A DNA stretch of 64,000 bases from Paenibacillus xylanexedens (GCF_007680605.1 NZ_VEIO01000001.1:1989276-2053275); one strand, 5' to 3'. Positions 29,120 through 37,613 are shown, counted from the first letter of the stretch. Made by a program: numbers and translations. The notes: generated from the sequence alone by a model not told the origin.

Positions 29120-29476
29120 ATGAACCAATTTTCACAATCCCAACAGATTACGCAACTCGCTCAACAACTGACGCAACAAACACAACAAGCTTCCATGCAA
29201 TATCAACAATTGCTGAGACAAGAGCAAAGCAATGCTCAACAATTGGAACAACTGGCCCAGCGCGAGCAGCAAGCGGCGCACATTATTCAAACGGCATTGC
29301 AAGGACATCAGACAGCCATTCAACAATTGCAACAGATTTCCAACCTTGCTCAGCAGCTTGCGAACACCTCTTCCCAGCATGTATCCTACACCGATCAACC
29401 GTACAATACACCTAACACGACAATCCAAGGACAAAGTCAGTCATTTGGCAATTTCTCCAACCAACATCGCCAATAG
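29120..29476 (+). CDS. Glutamine-rich small protein, unknown function
   Basis: A 118-residue protein with 38 glutamines (32 percent), almost no charge and a repeated QQL/QQT heptad-like pattern through residue 80 (TQLAQQLTQQTQQ, QLEQLAQREQQAAH), which could form a coiled coil; the last 35 residues are Asn/Thr/Ser/Gln-rich and disordered. No signal peptide or membrane segment. The gene is real: TAGGAGG lies eight bases before ATG and a strong terminator follows. The composition resembles structural or spore-associated proteins of Bacillales, but that is only a guess. Confidence 0.75.
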   Translation: MNQFSQSQQITQLAQQLTQQTQQASMQYQQLLRQEQSNAQQLEQLAQREQQAAHIIQTALQGHQTAIQQLQQISNLAQQLANTSSQHVSYTDQPYNTPNTTIQGQSQSFGNFSNQHRQ

Positions 29477-29503
29477 GTTAAGATTTGACAGGAAATTGAA
29501 AAT

Positions 29504-29540
29504 AACAAGGAGCTCAATACTGAGCTCCTTGTTTGCGTTT
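29504..29540 (+). terminator. Intrinsic terminator after the Gln-rich gene
   Basis: AACAAGGAGCTCA pairs perfectly with TGAGCTCCTTGTT around a four-base loop, followed by TGCGTTT. Confidence 0.9.
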
Positions 29541-29692
29541 CAGCTAGTTCCTTTCTTCTGAAATTACTGCTTGGAACAAAACTACATCATGATGCGCATT
29601 TCACTGAACAGTGTGCCCGATGTTACTTTCATAAATGGACAGTCACCATTTTGCTTGCAGGCGATATCCTATAAGTAAAAGGAGGCTTACTG

Positions 29693-30445
29693 ATGTCGCT
29701 ACTGTTTTCTTCTATTGATATGGAAAATGGTGAGCTCCCGCTGGATCTGTGGCAAAGGGATGCTTATCGTTTGTTCTCCGCCAAGATGAGTGACCGGGAG
29801 GCCAGGTTTCCTTGCATTCCTGCAACCCAGGCATACGCATTAGGTCATCTTCGATATGGATTTGTCTTTCAGTCCAAACGTCTTTCTTTTGCGGAGCAAT
29901 TATCAGCAATTGTAACGGAATATGGAGCTTCTTCACGTTCCTTCGGAGATTATTCATCACTGGTCATTTTTTTTGAAAAAGAAAAGGAACCCAAAGACGT
30001 GCTCGCTTACGAACAATCATTCTGGAACCTGTTAAGTGAATTGCGGGCTCTCGATACCGAATCATGGCCAGCAGATATCCCGGAAGACCCCGAGAATCCA
30101 TTATGGGAGTACTGTTATAACGATGAACGGTATTTCGTTTATTGCGGTACACCAGCTCACATTTCAAGACAAAGTCGCCATTTTCCTTATCTCATGTTAG
30201 CTATGACGCCTCGCTGGGTCCTTGATTTATGGAATGAGCAGCCACAGCGGGCTGCAGCCATCGGGCCGAGAATTCGAGCAAGGCTTGCTGCCTATGACAC
30301 GATTCCCGCACATCCTGAATTGAAGCAATACGGGGCAGAAGGAAATCTGGAGTATAAACAGTATTTTCTACGAGATGATGATACGGCCCCATCCAAATGC
30401 CCTTTTCTACGCTCCTTGTTACAACAACCACAAGCAAAAGAATAA
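29693..30445 (+). CDS. YqcI/YcgG family protein, possible heme-dependent N-hydroxylase
   Basis: A 250-residue soluble protein. It shows the family pattern: an early FPCIPATQAY segment, LRYGFV, then NPLWEYCYNDERYFVYCGTPAHISRQSRHFPYLMLAMTPRWVLDLW. The family is known from the guanitoxin pathway enzyme GntA, a heme-dependent N-hydroxylase of a guanidine-type compound; whether this copy does the same is inference. Conserved His and Cys residues (CGTPAH, SRH) could be heme ligands. ATG follows AAAGGAGG. A LysE-type exporter gene follows on the same strand, although a terminator lies between them. Confidence 0.78.
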   Translation: MSLLFSSIDMENGELPLDLWQRDAYRLFSAKMSDREARFPCIPATQAYALGHLRYGFVFQSKRLSFAEQLSAIVTEYGASSRSFGDYSSLVIFFEKEKEPKDVLAYEQSFWNLLSELRALDTESWPADIPEDPENPLWEYCYNDERYFVYCGTPAHISRQSRHFPYLMLAMTPRWVLDLWNEQPQRAAAIGPRIRARLAAYDTIPAHPELKQYGAEGNLEYKQYFLRDDDTAPSKCPFLRSLLQQPQAKE

Positions 30446-30464
30446 CATCAACCGTATTCTAAAC

Positions 30465-30526
30465 AAGCTCTCCTTCGAATAAGCTGTATACGAGTCGAGG
30501 TCGTTAGGAGAGCACTTCTTTTTATA
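30465..30526 (+). terminator. Likely terminator between the YqcI-type and LysE-type genes
   Basis: GCTCTCCT pairs with AGGAGAGC across a 31-base loop that can itself fold, followed by CTTCTTTTTAT. Confidence 0.65.
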
Positions 30527-30631
30527 TACCTTCCATGTGAGGAGTTACATAGACTACTAGAGCATACGTCTTTTTTTAGTGGACAAGCTGCTTTTCTTCC
30601 ATCAACCCATCTTCTCAGAAAGGAAATGAAT

Positions 30632-31276
30632 ATGGAGATTTATGTGAAATTCATTCTGATCGGACTTGCTATTGCCATGCCGGTAGGCGCAATCACGGTA
30701 GAGATGACCAAGCAGGGATTGCGAAATGGATTTCTTCATGGCTGGGCCGTTGGTCTAGGTGGCATGACACTCGATATGGCTTTAATTGTTGCTATGTATT
30801 TTGGATTTGCTACACTGTTATCTGTTCCATTCGTTCAGATTCCACTATGGCTCGCTGGTGCAGGATTTTTAGCTTATTTGGGCTATGAGTCCATCCGTAA
30901 TTCGGATGTGAGCCTCATGACAACAGACGGAAAGACGTTTCCGACCAAACCCTCATTTTGGCGGACTTATCGTAATGGTTTATTGGTTGCGATCTCCCCA
31001 GGTAATCTGATGTTTTGGGTTTCTGTCTTTGGTGTTGTCTTATCCGACTCTTATCAATCGGCAGGCAAGCTCAGTTTTGTCATTGCGGCAATAGGTATAT
31101 TATGCGGCATTCTGCTACATGATCTTGGTCTGCTCACCATCGTATCCATCACACGTAAAATGATGAGTGCCAGGATGGTACAGCTCGTTTCGAGCCTGGC
31201 CGGAGTTCTTCTGATTGGCTTTGCGTTTTACTTTTTATATAAGTTTGTTAGCGCACTGTGGCAAGTTATTTTTTAA
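30632..31276 (+). CDS. LysE family translocator
   Basis: A 214-residue membrane exporter with about six hydrophobic segments. The first helix contains the LysE/RhtB signature GLAIAMPVGAITVEMTKQGL, with the conserved P-x-G pair, and the region after helix 3 reads FWRTYRNGLLVAISPGNLMFWV, also typical. Such proteins export amino acids or small amines; the substrate is unknown. The ATG at 30632 is preferred over 30626 because AAAGG is then eight bases away. It follows the YqcI-type gene and may act on a related product. Confidence 0.88.
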   Translation: MEIYVKFILIGLAIAMPVGAITVEMTKQGLRNGFLHGWAVGLGGMTLDMALIVAMYFGFATLLSVPFVQIPLWLAGAGFLAYLGYESIRNSDVSLMTTDGKTFPTKPSFWRTYRNGLLVAISPGNLMFWVSVFGVVLSDSYQSAGKLSFVIAAIGILCGILLHDLGLLTIVSITRKMMSARMVQLVSSLAGVLLIGFAFYFLYKFVSALWQVIF

Positions 31277-31351
31277 ATATACAGTCTCTATGGCTTCTAT
31301 GCCATGCATTGCCTATCATCCGTCTCAGCACACGAATTGCTTAGACAACAT

Positions 31352-31395
31352 AAACAAGCTGCCCTTTCATAGAAAAAGGAGCAGCTTGTTTATTG
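31352..31395 (+). terminator. Intrinsic terminator after the LysE-type gene
   Basis: AAACAAGCTG pairs with CAGCTTGTTT, with an inner stem CCTTT/AAAGG, then T residues. Confidence 0.85.
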
Positions 31396-31459
31396 ACGTT
31401 GACCACAGCTTGTGGAAGTTCGTTAATACGTTACTCGTAGTTAATTGGAGTGTGATTGT

Positions 31460-31495
31460 ATGAAGTATAGCGATGTAACAATGGAGCACATTTGA
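31460..31495 (+). pseudogene. Possible 11-codon gene stub
   Basis: ATG with TTGGAG about 11 bases upstream opens a frame of only 11 codons (MKYSDVTMEHI, then stop). The good initiation context with an abrupt stop, right beside the dispersed repeat at 31500-31527, suggests the 5-prime end of a deleted gene. It could also be chance. Confidence 0.2.
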
Positions 31496-31499
31496 TCTT

Positions 31500-31527
31500 T
31501 CTATTGTGAATTTTTCATATGTTGAAA
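31500..31527. repeat. Dispersed 28-base repeat, copy 1
   Basis: This segment is identical at 26 of 28 positions to 36526-36553, in the same orientation. Its core is TGAATTTTTCA followed by ATGTTGAAA. The two copies bracket the sigma/two-component/DUF418 block. Confidence 0.6.
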
Positions 31528-31529
31528 TT

Positions 31530-31811
31530 TTATAATTTTACTGTAAATCTAAACAATTCCTCCAGTTGCTCATCGACCTCGTACAGTAAATTCAGCATTT
31601 GATCAGCGTACGGCCCAATTGCCGTTCTGCTCTCACTAAAATGAATCCATTCCAAAGTAACCGGGACTGGCACATGCCATACTAAACCTTCCCAGAGGGT
31701 GTCCATACTTTTAAAATGAGCTGGTTGCAACGAAAATTCGGTCTGAAGTATCCCGTGCAGATCCTCTATACTTCTTATCGTTTTCCCATCAATAGTTACT
31801 TTTTTCATCAT
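31530..31811 (-). CDS. Barstar family protein
   Basis: A 93-residue cytoplasmic protein of the barstar (ribonuclease inhibitor) fold: MMKKVTIDGKTIRSIEDLHGILQ opens the first strand and helix, LQPAHFKSMDTLWEGLVWHV is the acidic inhibitor helix region with the family's usual WEGL, and VTLEWIHFSES follows. Classic barstar blocks the secreted RNase barnase; no barnase-like or toxin gene is present within the window, so the partner is unknown. ATG at 31811 follows GGAG by six bases. It is the last gene of the minus-strand array from 34923, 24 bases after psiE. Confidence 0.85.
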   Translation of the reverse strand: MMKKVTIDGKTIRSIEDLHGILQTEFSLQPAHFKSMDTLWEGLVWHVPVPVTLEWIHFSESRTAIGPYADQMLNLLYEVDEQLEELFRFTVKL

Positions 31812-31835
31812 CGTGTTCTCCTGCATCCAGTTTGT

Positions 31836-32255
31836 TTAGTGATCTTGATCGACTTTGCGTCGATTTGCGATAAACAAAGCAGCTACCATAACCAAGATGG
31901 CCATAGACCACCAGAACGTCGACATCGCTTGATCATGATCAATGATAATTAACCGGATTACCGCTGTAATTCCAATATAGATAAAGTATCGAAGAGGGAA
32001 ATGAAAATTAGACTTGAAGTACTTCACGATTAAAGCGATAAACTCAAAGTACAAGAAGAAAACGAGTAATTCGGATAACATCTCATAGTAGCTATCCTGG
32101 CGAGTTACAAAAGACTGGTACACAATTTGTACGATATACCATGTCTCACTGATTAGAAGTGCACTTAAAGCTAAGGCCAGAAAGAACAGGCAGACATTCA
32201 AAAGTACTTGTAGAATGTGTGGTGTTTTTTGGAATTTAGTCATTAAATCTTTCAT
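31836..32255 (-). CDS. psiE: PsiE family membrane protein
   Basis: A 139-residue membrane protein with four hydrophobic segments (VLLNVCLFFLALALSALLI, LLVFFLYFEFIALIVKYF, YFIYIGITAVIRLIII, FWWSMAILVMVAALFIA). The middle segments and the I-x3-HD-x-A pattern (LIIIDHDQAMSTFWW) fit the phosphate-starvation-inducible PsiE family, whose molecular role is not established. ATG follows AGGGG by nine bases. It starts 17 bases after the sigma factor stop codon and is followed by barstar, so it belongs to the same array. The name rests on the family only. Confidence 0.83.
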   Translation of the reverse strand: MKDLMTKFQKTPHILQVLLNVCLFFLALALSALLISETWYIVQIVYQSFVTRQDSYYEMLSELLVFFLYFEFIALIVKYFKSNFHFPLRYFIYIGITAVIRLIIIDHDQAMSTFWWSMAILVMVAALFIANRRKVDQDH

Positions 32256-32272
32256 TTGTCATGTCCCCTATT

Positions 32273-32860
32273 TCAATACGTGATGTCAACTAACTGTTGT
32301 TTCATATGTTTTCTTCCTCGAAAGAGATACGTTTTGGCCGTATTTTCGGGTATATCGTTCAATACACTGATATCTTTGACGGTCATTTCCAAGTAGTACC
32401 GCTCATAAACGTAATGCCTCCATTTACCTGGGATCTGATGAAATGCATCATTGATCCGACGTTTGTGCTCGGAAGAAGTCTCGTTCTGAATCAGCCTTTC
32501 TTCAGGGCCAGGTTCATGGGACATTAGTTCAGATATCGCATCCGCAGATCTATTTGAATCCTCTACATATAACGAAGTTGTGGCAAGATTCTGTCTCTTT
32601 TTCTTGCGTAGCACATCCAGGCATACATTTCTCCCAATGGTATAAATCCAGTTTACGACATTCTTTTGGCTGTTCATTTGTTCGATATGTGTATACACCC
32701 GCAGGAATGTCTCCTGCACGATGTCATCTCGATCTTGCGTGTCACGGAAATAGCGCGAAGCCAATCTCCAAACCATCGATTGATAAGTGGCCATTAGTGA
32801 TGTGAACGTGGATTGGGTTGGCAATAAGGCACCTTTCATAGGTTTCTCTATCGGGTTCAT
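32273..32860 (-). CDS. RNA polymerase sigma factor, ECF type
   Basis: A 195-residue sigma-70 family factor with only regions 2 and 4. Region 2 spans LMATYQSMVWRLASRYFRDTQDRDDIVQETF and NWIYTIGRNVCLDVLRKKKR; region 4 spans HQIPGKWRHYVYERYYLEMT and DIPENTAKTYLFRGRKHMKQ with a helix-turn-helix. The linker is about 50 residues and acidic. No anti-sigma factor gene is adjacent; instead a histidine kinase and response regulator lie upstream and PsiE and barstar downstream. ATG at 32860 follows GGAGG by seven bases; an earlier ATG at 32923 would give 21 extra residues without support. Confidence 0.88.
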   Translation of the reverse strand: MNPIEKPMKGALLPTQSTFTSLMATYQSMVWRLASRYFRDTQDRDDIVQETFLRVYTHIEQMNSQKNVVNWIYTIGRNVCLDVLRKKKRQNLATTSLYVEDSNRSADAISELMSHEPGPEERLIQNETSSEHKRRINDAFHQIPGKWRHYVYERYYLEMTVKDISVLNDIPENTAKTYLFRGRKHMKQQLVDITY

Positions 32861-32933
32861 TCTGATTCCTCCACAGATGTAGTTAAACCCCTTGTGTTTT
32901 TTTATATCAATTGAAAATTTCATAGTACTACGG

Positions 32934-34241
32934 TTAGATTTTGGACTTCCTGAACCTCAACACAACACTATAATGTATTCCATCTGGGTCACTGAGAAAC
33001 TGCCCTTGCATGCGGCTCATCATCCGGCTTATGATTCTCTCGCCCAGTCCTGTACTTTCCGGAGAAACCTCGACAATTTTAATCGTGTTGGCCAGTTGAA
33101 TGTCAAACATCTCCGGGCTAGAGTTGAATGTAATGCAGATTTCATCTTTGGGTTCTGCATACTTCAACAGATTAGACAAAATATTATCAAAGACCCGCCC
33201 GAGTTCCTCCAAATTCACCGTGATATAGACTTGCGGCAGTTCACCAATAATGCGGACTTTGAATTGCTCCTGCCGCAGAATGGCAACCTGATCAGATATC
33301 AGATCATATATGGCTTCTTGCACAGCAATGCTCTCAAGGTCAGCCTCTTGCTCTTTGTCCAATAGGAAATAATCAAACAAATTATCGGACAACTTTTTAA
33401 GTTGGATGGCTTTACCATAGGCATTCGTGATGTAACGGCTATTATCTGTACCTTGGTCTCCGGGTTCTTTCTTGGCAAATTCCAAATACATGATTAAAGA
33501 GGTCAGCGGCGTCCGCATATCATGTGACATTTCGGTAACAAGGCTTCGGCTCTCCGCCTGCAAAGCTTCAATCGCATCCAATTTATCCAGAAAGGCTTTA
33601 CGAAGTTCCTCAATACTCTCAGCGATCATCGCTATTTCATCATGGCCCCGAATTGTCATCTCATATTCCAGTTCTCCACCTTCAAGAATGTGGATTTCCT
33701 CATGAATTTTTCTCAGATAAGCGAGGCTTCGACGAATGCCCAGCAGGACAATCAGCAGAAAAATCATCGTGGCGCTGAGTAATTCCAGAGTAAAGGCGAT
33801 ATCGTAATATCGGGATGAGAAAAACCCGTCTACGGTTACTCTCCCCTCTCCATCACTAAACATGACAGGAAATGAGTGTTTCTGAGCATATAGCGTTTCT
33901 TGCTCTACCCCATATCCAGACTCATCTTCCGCTGCGTAATTCGAATCATATTGCAGTAGCTGGTCTTTGTAGATGGTGAGCATGATGTAGTTCTCTTTTT
34001 TCACCCATTCCCCAAATGCCTTACGATCGGTTGAAGATAGATGATTCGTCTCCACGTATTTGCTAAACTTTGCAATGGATTTGGTCGATTCACTCTCATA
34101 GTACGCATCCGAGTTAAGATACCTGTCAATCAGTTCATTAGTGAACATCTGCATCGTCAGAAAAACCAGACCACTTACCGTAGCCGCGAGCAAAATGATT
34201 AAGGCTAATTTTTTGGTCAGCGTAAATTTACGGTGTGCCAA
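32934..34241 (-). CDS. Sensor histidine kinase with degenerate ATP-lid box
   Basis: A 435-residue membrane kinase. Two membrane segments (about residues 12-33 and 150-172) flank an extracellular sensor of about 115 residues; HAMP follows, then the HisKA box MSHDMRTPLTSLIMYLEF with the phospho-His. The ATPase domain has the N box (FDNILSNLLKYA) and a G2-like STGLGERI, but where DxGxG is expected the sequence reads IQLANTIKIV, so nucleotide binding may be altered. A TTG start at 34241 is used because GGAGAGG lies eight bases upstream; the gene then overlaps the response regulator by 14 bases. The signal is unknown. Confidence 0.87.
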   Translation of the reverse strand: MAHRKFTLTKKLALIILLAATVSGLVFLTMQMFTNELIDRYLNSDAYYESESTKSIAKFSKYVETNHLSSTDRKAFGEWVKKENYIMLTIYKDQLLQYDSNYAAEDESGYGVEQETLYAQKHSFPVMFSDGEGRVTVDGFFSSRYYDIAFTLELLSATMIFLLIVLLGIRRSLAYLRKIHEEIHILEGGELEYEMTIRGHDEIAMIAESIEELRKAFLDKLDAIEALQAESRSLVTEMSHDMRTPLTSLIMYLEFAKKEPGDQGTDNSRYITNAYGKAIQLKKLSDNLFDYFLLDKEQEADLESIAVQEAIYDLISDQVAILRQEQFKVRIIGELPQVYITVNLEELGRVFDNILSNLLKYAEPKDEICITFNSSPEMFDIQLANTIKIVEVSPESTGLGERIISRMMSRMQGQFLSDPDGIHYSVVLRFRKSKI

Positions 34242-34923
34242 AACGGTATCCTCTCCCCCATTCGGTAAGGATATAAACCGGGTGCGCCGGATTATCCTCG
34301 ATCTTTGCACGCAACTTACGAATGTGAACCATCACAGTATTGTTCGAACAGTAAAAATAGGGTTGTTCCCATACACTCTCGTAAATATTTTGAGCGGAAA
34401 ATATTTTGCTTCGTTTGCTCATCAAGAGCTTCAGGATGCGATACTCGAGATCGGAAAGCTTGAGCTGCTGTCCATCTTTGGACACCTCATTAAAATGCTC
34501 ATTGACTTTTAGTTTACCTCCAACGAGAAACGAATCTCCGCTTTCTTTTTTCTCCTTGTAAATCTTATATCTGCGCAGTTGAGCAATGACCCTGGCATGG
34601 AGTTCCTCTTCCGAAAATGGCTTTGTCATGTAATCATCCCCACCTGCCAAAAGACCTTCCGTTTTATCCAATGTGCTCGATTTGGCCGTTAGAAAAAGAA
34701 TGGGAACGTTGGAATACGTTCTGATCTGCTTACATATTTCAATTCCCGAAATCCCCGGCATCATGATATCCAAAATGATCAAATCCAGCCCGCCATCCAC
34801 CAGTTGCAACGCACGTTGCCCGTCTCTGGCTCTTAATACTTCATAGTTTGCCCGATTAAGGGACTCTTCTAATAGATCACCGATATCCTGATCGTCCTCT
34901 ACGACTAATATCCGATGGGTCAT
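34228..34923 (-). CDS. Response regulator, OmpR/PhoB family
   Basis: A 231-residue DNA-binding regulator. The receiver domain has the acidic pair in VVEDDQD, phospho-Asp in LIILDIMMPG (about residue 52), Thr/Ser in LFLTAKSS and Lys in YMTKPF. The C-terminal winged helix is clear (LKLSDLEYRILKLLMSKRSK, NTVMVHIRKLRAKIE, ILTEWGRGYRF). ATG follows GGTGAG. It is the first gene of the array with the histidine kinase, sigma factor, PsiE and barstar genes, and is divergent from a DUF418 gene that could be a target. Target genes are inferred only from position. Confidence 0.95.
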   Translation of the reverse strand: MTHRILVVEDDQDIGDLLEESLNRANYEVLRARDGQRALQLVDGGLDLIILDIMMPGISGIEICKQIRTYSNVPILFLTAKSSTLDKTEGLLAGGDDYMTKPFSEEELHARVIAQLRRYKIYKEKKESGDSFLVGGKLKVNEHFNEVSKDGQQLKLSDLEYRILKLLMSKRSKIFSAQNIYESVWEQPYFYCSNNTVMVHIRKLRAKIEDNPAHPVYILTEWGRGYRFGTP

Positions 34924-35204
34924 GCCTTTCTCACCTCATGATTCCTGATGTTATTTATGTGTCCTCACTATATATCGTCCATAGGAAACACTTACGTAAT
35001 AAGATAAATCACAAATCTTAACCATTTATGAAAACAAACAAGCGCCACTAAATTGTCACATTTTTTAGAAAATATAGCTCCCTTTCAGAAACTGTTAAGA
35101 ATCAATCTTTATCGTTATTTAAGGTAAGCAGGGAAAATGGTAAACACCATGACAGGGCTCAATGGAGAAAGATACTGAACATAAAAATGAATAGGAGAAA
35201 TGTT

Positions 35205-36434
35205 ATGAATGAGAAAAAAGAGAATCTTGCACTACCCCTGAGTCTGAAGGAACGTGTCCATTTTCTAGATATCGTTCGCGGATTTGCTATGCTCGGCATT
35301 ATTATTGTGAATTATTTTTTGATCGTAGACTCGGTGAAAGGATTTGATATGACTTCAAACGATCTAGTTCACAGCCTAGTTTCCTCATTCGCCGAAGGAA
35401 AATTCATCACGTTATTTTCTTTTCTGTTTGGTGTTGGATTTATGATTTTTATAGATCGGGCCGTGCAACGCGTAGAACATCCTCGTATGCTTTTTGCCCG
35501 CAGGTTAATGATTCTATTCTGTATTGGCTTATTGCATATCACCTTTATATGGGTTGGCGACATTTTGACTTTTTACGCCGTAGCCGGATTTCTATTATTC
35601 GCGTACTATGCTCGCACGCCTAAAACAATATTGCGCTGGATTATCGCTCTAATATTCATTCAATTTCTGGCTCCCGTATTAATGATGGTCTACAATGCGA
35701 TGAACACTTCATCCCCAAACATGCCAACTTATTTTGATTTCACATTATCCAGTCATACCAGCCCTACCTATTTGGACTCCTTAGCAGCAAGGTGGGCTGA
35801 CATGGGCGTAATGGCGGCAAGTTCATTTTCTACAGTTTATTCCATGTTCCTGATGTTCCTGATCGGTATGTACTTTGTGAAGATGGACTTCTTCACGAAC
35901 ATGGAAGCAAAGCAATCTGTCTGGAAGCGAATCTGGTTCATTAGCTTGGGTGCATTTATACTCACTCAGTTCAGTTCCATGGTGAATACACTGATTTCAG
36001 CTGAAAATACATTTTGGATGGAGCTATTCATGATTTTGGGTCAACAGGGGAACTTAACCGGTAGCATGTTTTATATGAGTAGCCTCGCGATGCTGTTTTT
36101 GTATGTTCCTGGGCTTCGAAAAGCGTTGATGGTATTTACCAAAGTTGGACGTATGTCGCTGACCTGTTATCTCCTTCATTCCATCATTGGGACCGTGCTC
36201 CTGCTTCCATATGCATTTGGATTGGCTAATTCTATAAAACCTATTGGTACACTTATGCTTAGTATTACTGTATATGTTGTTCTTGTCATTTTCGCCTCGC
36301 TGTGGCTAAAACGCTTCAAAATCGGGCCAATGGAATCGATCTGGCGCAAACTTACGTATGGTAAGGTTAACCGTGCTCCCAAAACAGTTTCGGCTAAGCT
36401 CGCCCAGCCATTGAACAGCAATTTGCGTCAATAA
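35205..36434 (+). CDS. DUF418 family membrane protein
   Basis: A 409-residue membrane protein with about ten hydrophobic segments. The N-terminus holds the family start [21 protein letters not shown] (R-G-F/I-x-L/M-x-G-I), and the C-terminal half has [20 protein letters not shown], also typical of DUF418/YeiB proteins, which resemble acyltransferase-3 transporters. Function is unknown in the family. The ATG at 35205 follows AGGAG by seven bases and is preferred over 35187. The gene is divergent from the response regulator at 34228-34923 and could be under its control. Confidence 0.85.
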   Translation: MNEKKENLALPLSLKERVHFLDIVRGFAMLGIIIVNYFLIVDSVKGFDMTSNDLVHSLVSSFAEGKFITLFSFLFGVGFMIFIDRAVQRVEHPRMLFARRLMILFCIGLLHITFIWVGDILTFYAVAGFLLFAYYARTPKTILRWIIALIFIQFLAPVLMMVYNAMNTSSPNMPTYFDFTLSSHTSPTYLDSLAARWADMGVMAASSFSTVYSMFLMFLIGMYFVKMDFFTNMEAKQSVWKRIWFISLGAFILTQFSSMVNTLISAENTFWMELFMILGQQGNLTGSMFYMSSLAMLFLYVPGLRKALMVFTKVGRMSLTCYLLHSIIGTVLLLPYAFGLANSIKPIGTLMLSITVYVVLVIFASLWLKRFKIGPMESIWRKLTYGKVNRAPKTVSAKLAQPLNSNLRQ

Positions 36435-36480
36435 ACGCTAATGAATTTAAGAATTTCGGATAAGTTCTACCCAACATCCC

Positions 36481-36503
36481 AAGCCCCTTCGGGGGCTTTT
36501 TTC
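36481..36503 (+). terminator. Intrinsic terminator after the DUF418 gene
   Basis: AAGCCCC-TTCG-GGGGCTT followed by six T, a compact perfect hairpin with a stable tetraloop. Confidence 0.92.
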
Positions 36504-36525
36504 TATCTTTTTCGAAAAACCTTCT

Positions 36526-36553
36526 TCTATTATGAATTTTTCAAATGTTGAAA
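36526..36553. repeat. Dispersed 28-base repeat, copy 2
   Basis: Same orientation and 26 of 28 identities to 31500-31527. It lies between the terminators at 36481 and 36625, in a gap without genes. Confidence 0.6.
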
Positions 36554-36624
36554 ATATATAATATTTAAAGCAATGGACAAATTATTATCTCTCTGCTATC
36601 CCTTCAAACACACTCCTTTAAGCA

Positions 36625-36656
36625 CAAAAAAACTGCCTTTTCTGGGCAGTTTTTTA
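36625..36656. terminator. Bidirectional terminator
   Basis: AAAAAACTGCC pairs with GGGCAGTTTTTT around six bases. On the minus strand it lies 63 bases beyond the stop of the aldo/keto reductase gene. Confidence 0.8.
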
Positions 36657-36719
36657 GAAATTCGAATCGTTCACAGCCACTCTTAAATGATTAATGGAAT
36701 TTGTTGAAATTAACTCGAA

Positions 36720-37613
36720 CTAAATACGACCTGTCCAGTCGGATCCCGCGACTTCCTTCCAGCGTTCACGAATGGCATCATATATCTCCTGCTCAAGCGG
36801 CCCCTTCGCTACCAGATCCGCATTTTGCTGCCAACGATCAGGTTTGGCGGTACCTACAATGGCGGTATGCACGCCTTCAGTGCTCAGCGTAAATCGCAAT
36901 GCGATGTCCACCACTTGTTGTGCTTCCTCAGCCAAAAAGTCATATTTCAGTTCATTTAACCGCTTCCAATAGTGATAAGCATAATCCTCTTCGGTCACCT
37001 TATCATACATCCAGGCTACGTTGGCAATCGGTCTTTTGGCGATGATGCCCATATTTCTTTTTCGCGCCTCAGGCAAAGTCAGTTCAATCGCTTCCTGATC
37101 GGCAATATTCAATGATGTCTCCAGGCTGTCAAATGCCCCTGTCTGAATGGCATATAGCGCATCTGTCGTATCTCCGCTATATCCGATAAAACGAGTTTTA
37201 CCAGCTTCTTTCGCTCGTTGCAATACCTCGATTACCTCACCCTGCCGAAGTACTTCTTCCGAACAGCTGTGCAGATGTATGACATCCACATAGTCTGTTT
37301 TCAAACGTTTGAGACTACGGTCGATGGTCTGGGCGAGCACTTTGGCATCCCAGTCGGGTCCATCTACACCTGCCGCATGTCCACATTTGGTGAACAGAAA
37401 ATACTCCTGGCGGCGATGTCCCAGCACATCACCGATTTTCTCTTCACTGTCTCCATAACATTCCGCGGTATCAATCATATTCAAACCCGCATCCAAAGCA
37501 CGATTCAGCAACAATTCTACGTCTGCTCTGGACGCATCCCTTATCTCAGAGCCGCCAAAACCGAGTGTACTGACTTTCATTCCGGTATTTCCGTAATTAC
37601 GAAGTTCCATCAT
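36720..37613 (-). CDS. Aldo/keto reductase
   Basis: A 297-residue NADPH-dependent TIM-barrel oxidoreductase. The catalytic tetrad can be read: Asp in NMIDTAECYGDSEEKIG (with Tyr), Lys in FLFTKCG and His in VIHLHSCS. The NADPH-binding end is atypical-looking but present near the C-terminus (VHTAIVGTAKPDRW). It reduces aldehydes, ketones or quinones, substrate unknown. Two ATG codons are adjacent (37613 and 37610) after GGAGGAGG; either may be used. The gene is separate from the SDR gene 98 bases upstream. Confidence 0.9.
   Translation of the reverse strand: MMELRNYGNTGMKVSTLGFGGSEIRDASRADVELLLNRALDAGLNMIDTAECYGDSEEKIGDVLGHRRQEYFLFTKCGHAAGVDGPDWDAKVLAQTIDRSLKRLKTDYVDVIHLHSCSEEVLRQGEVIEVLQRAKEAGKTRFIGYSGDTTDALYAIQTGAFDSLETSLNIADQEAIELTLPEARKRNMGIIAKRPIANVAWMYDKVTEEDYAYHYWKRLNELKYDFLAEEAQQVVDIALRFTLSTEGVHTAIVGTAKPDRWQQNADLVAKGPLEQEIYDAIRERWKEVAGSDWTGRI

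Noticed and set aside
29132..29434. Leucine-rich open frame on the minus strand
   Set aside because: It is the mirror of the Gln-rich gene (CAA/CAG read backwards as TTG/CTG); no start signals.
36501..36540. difSL-like site near xerS
   Set aside because: A TTTTTCGAAAAA palindrome occurs here, but the rest does not clearly match a dif-type site and I cannot confirm the consensus.
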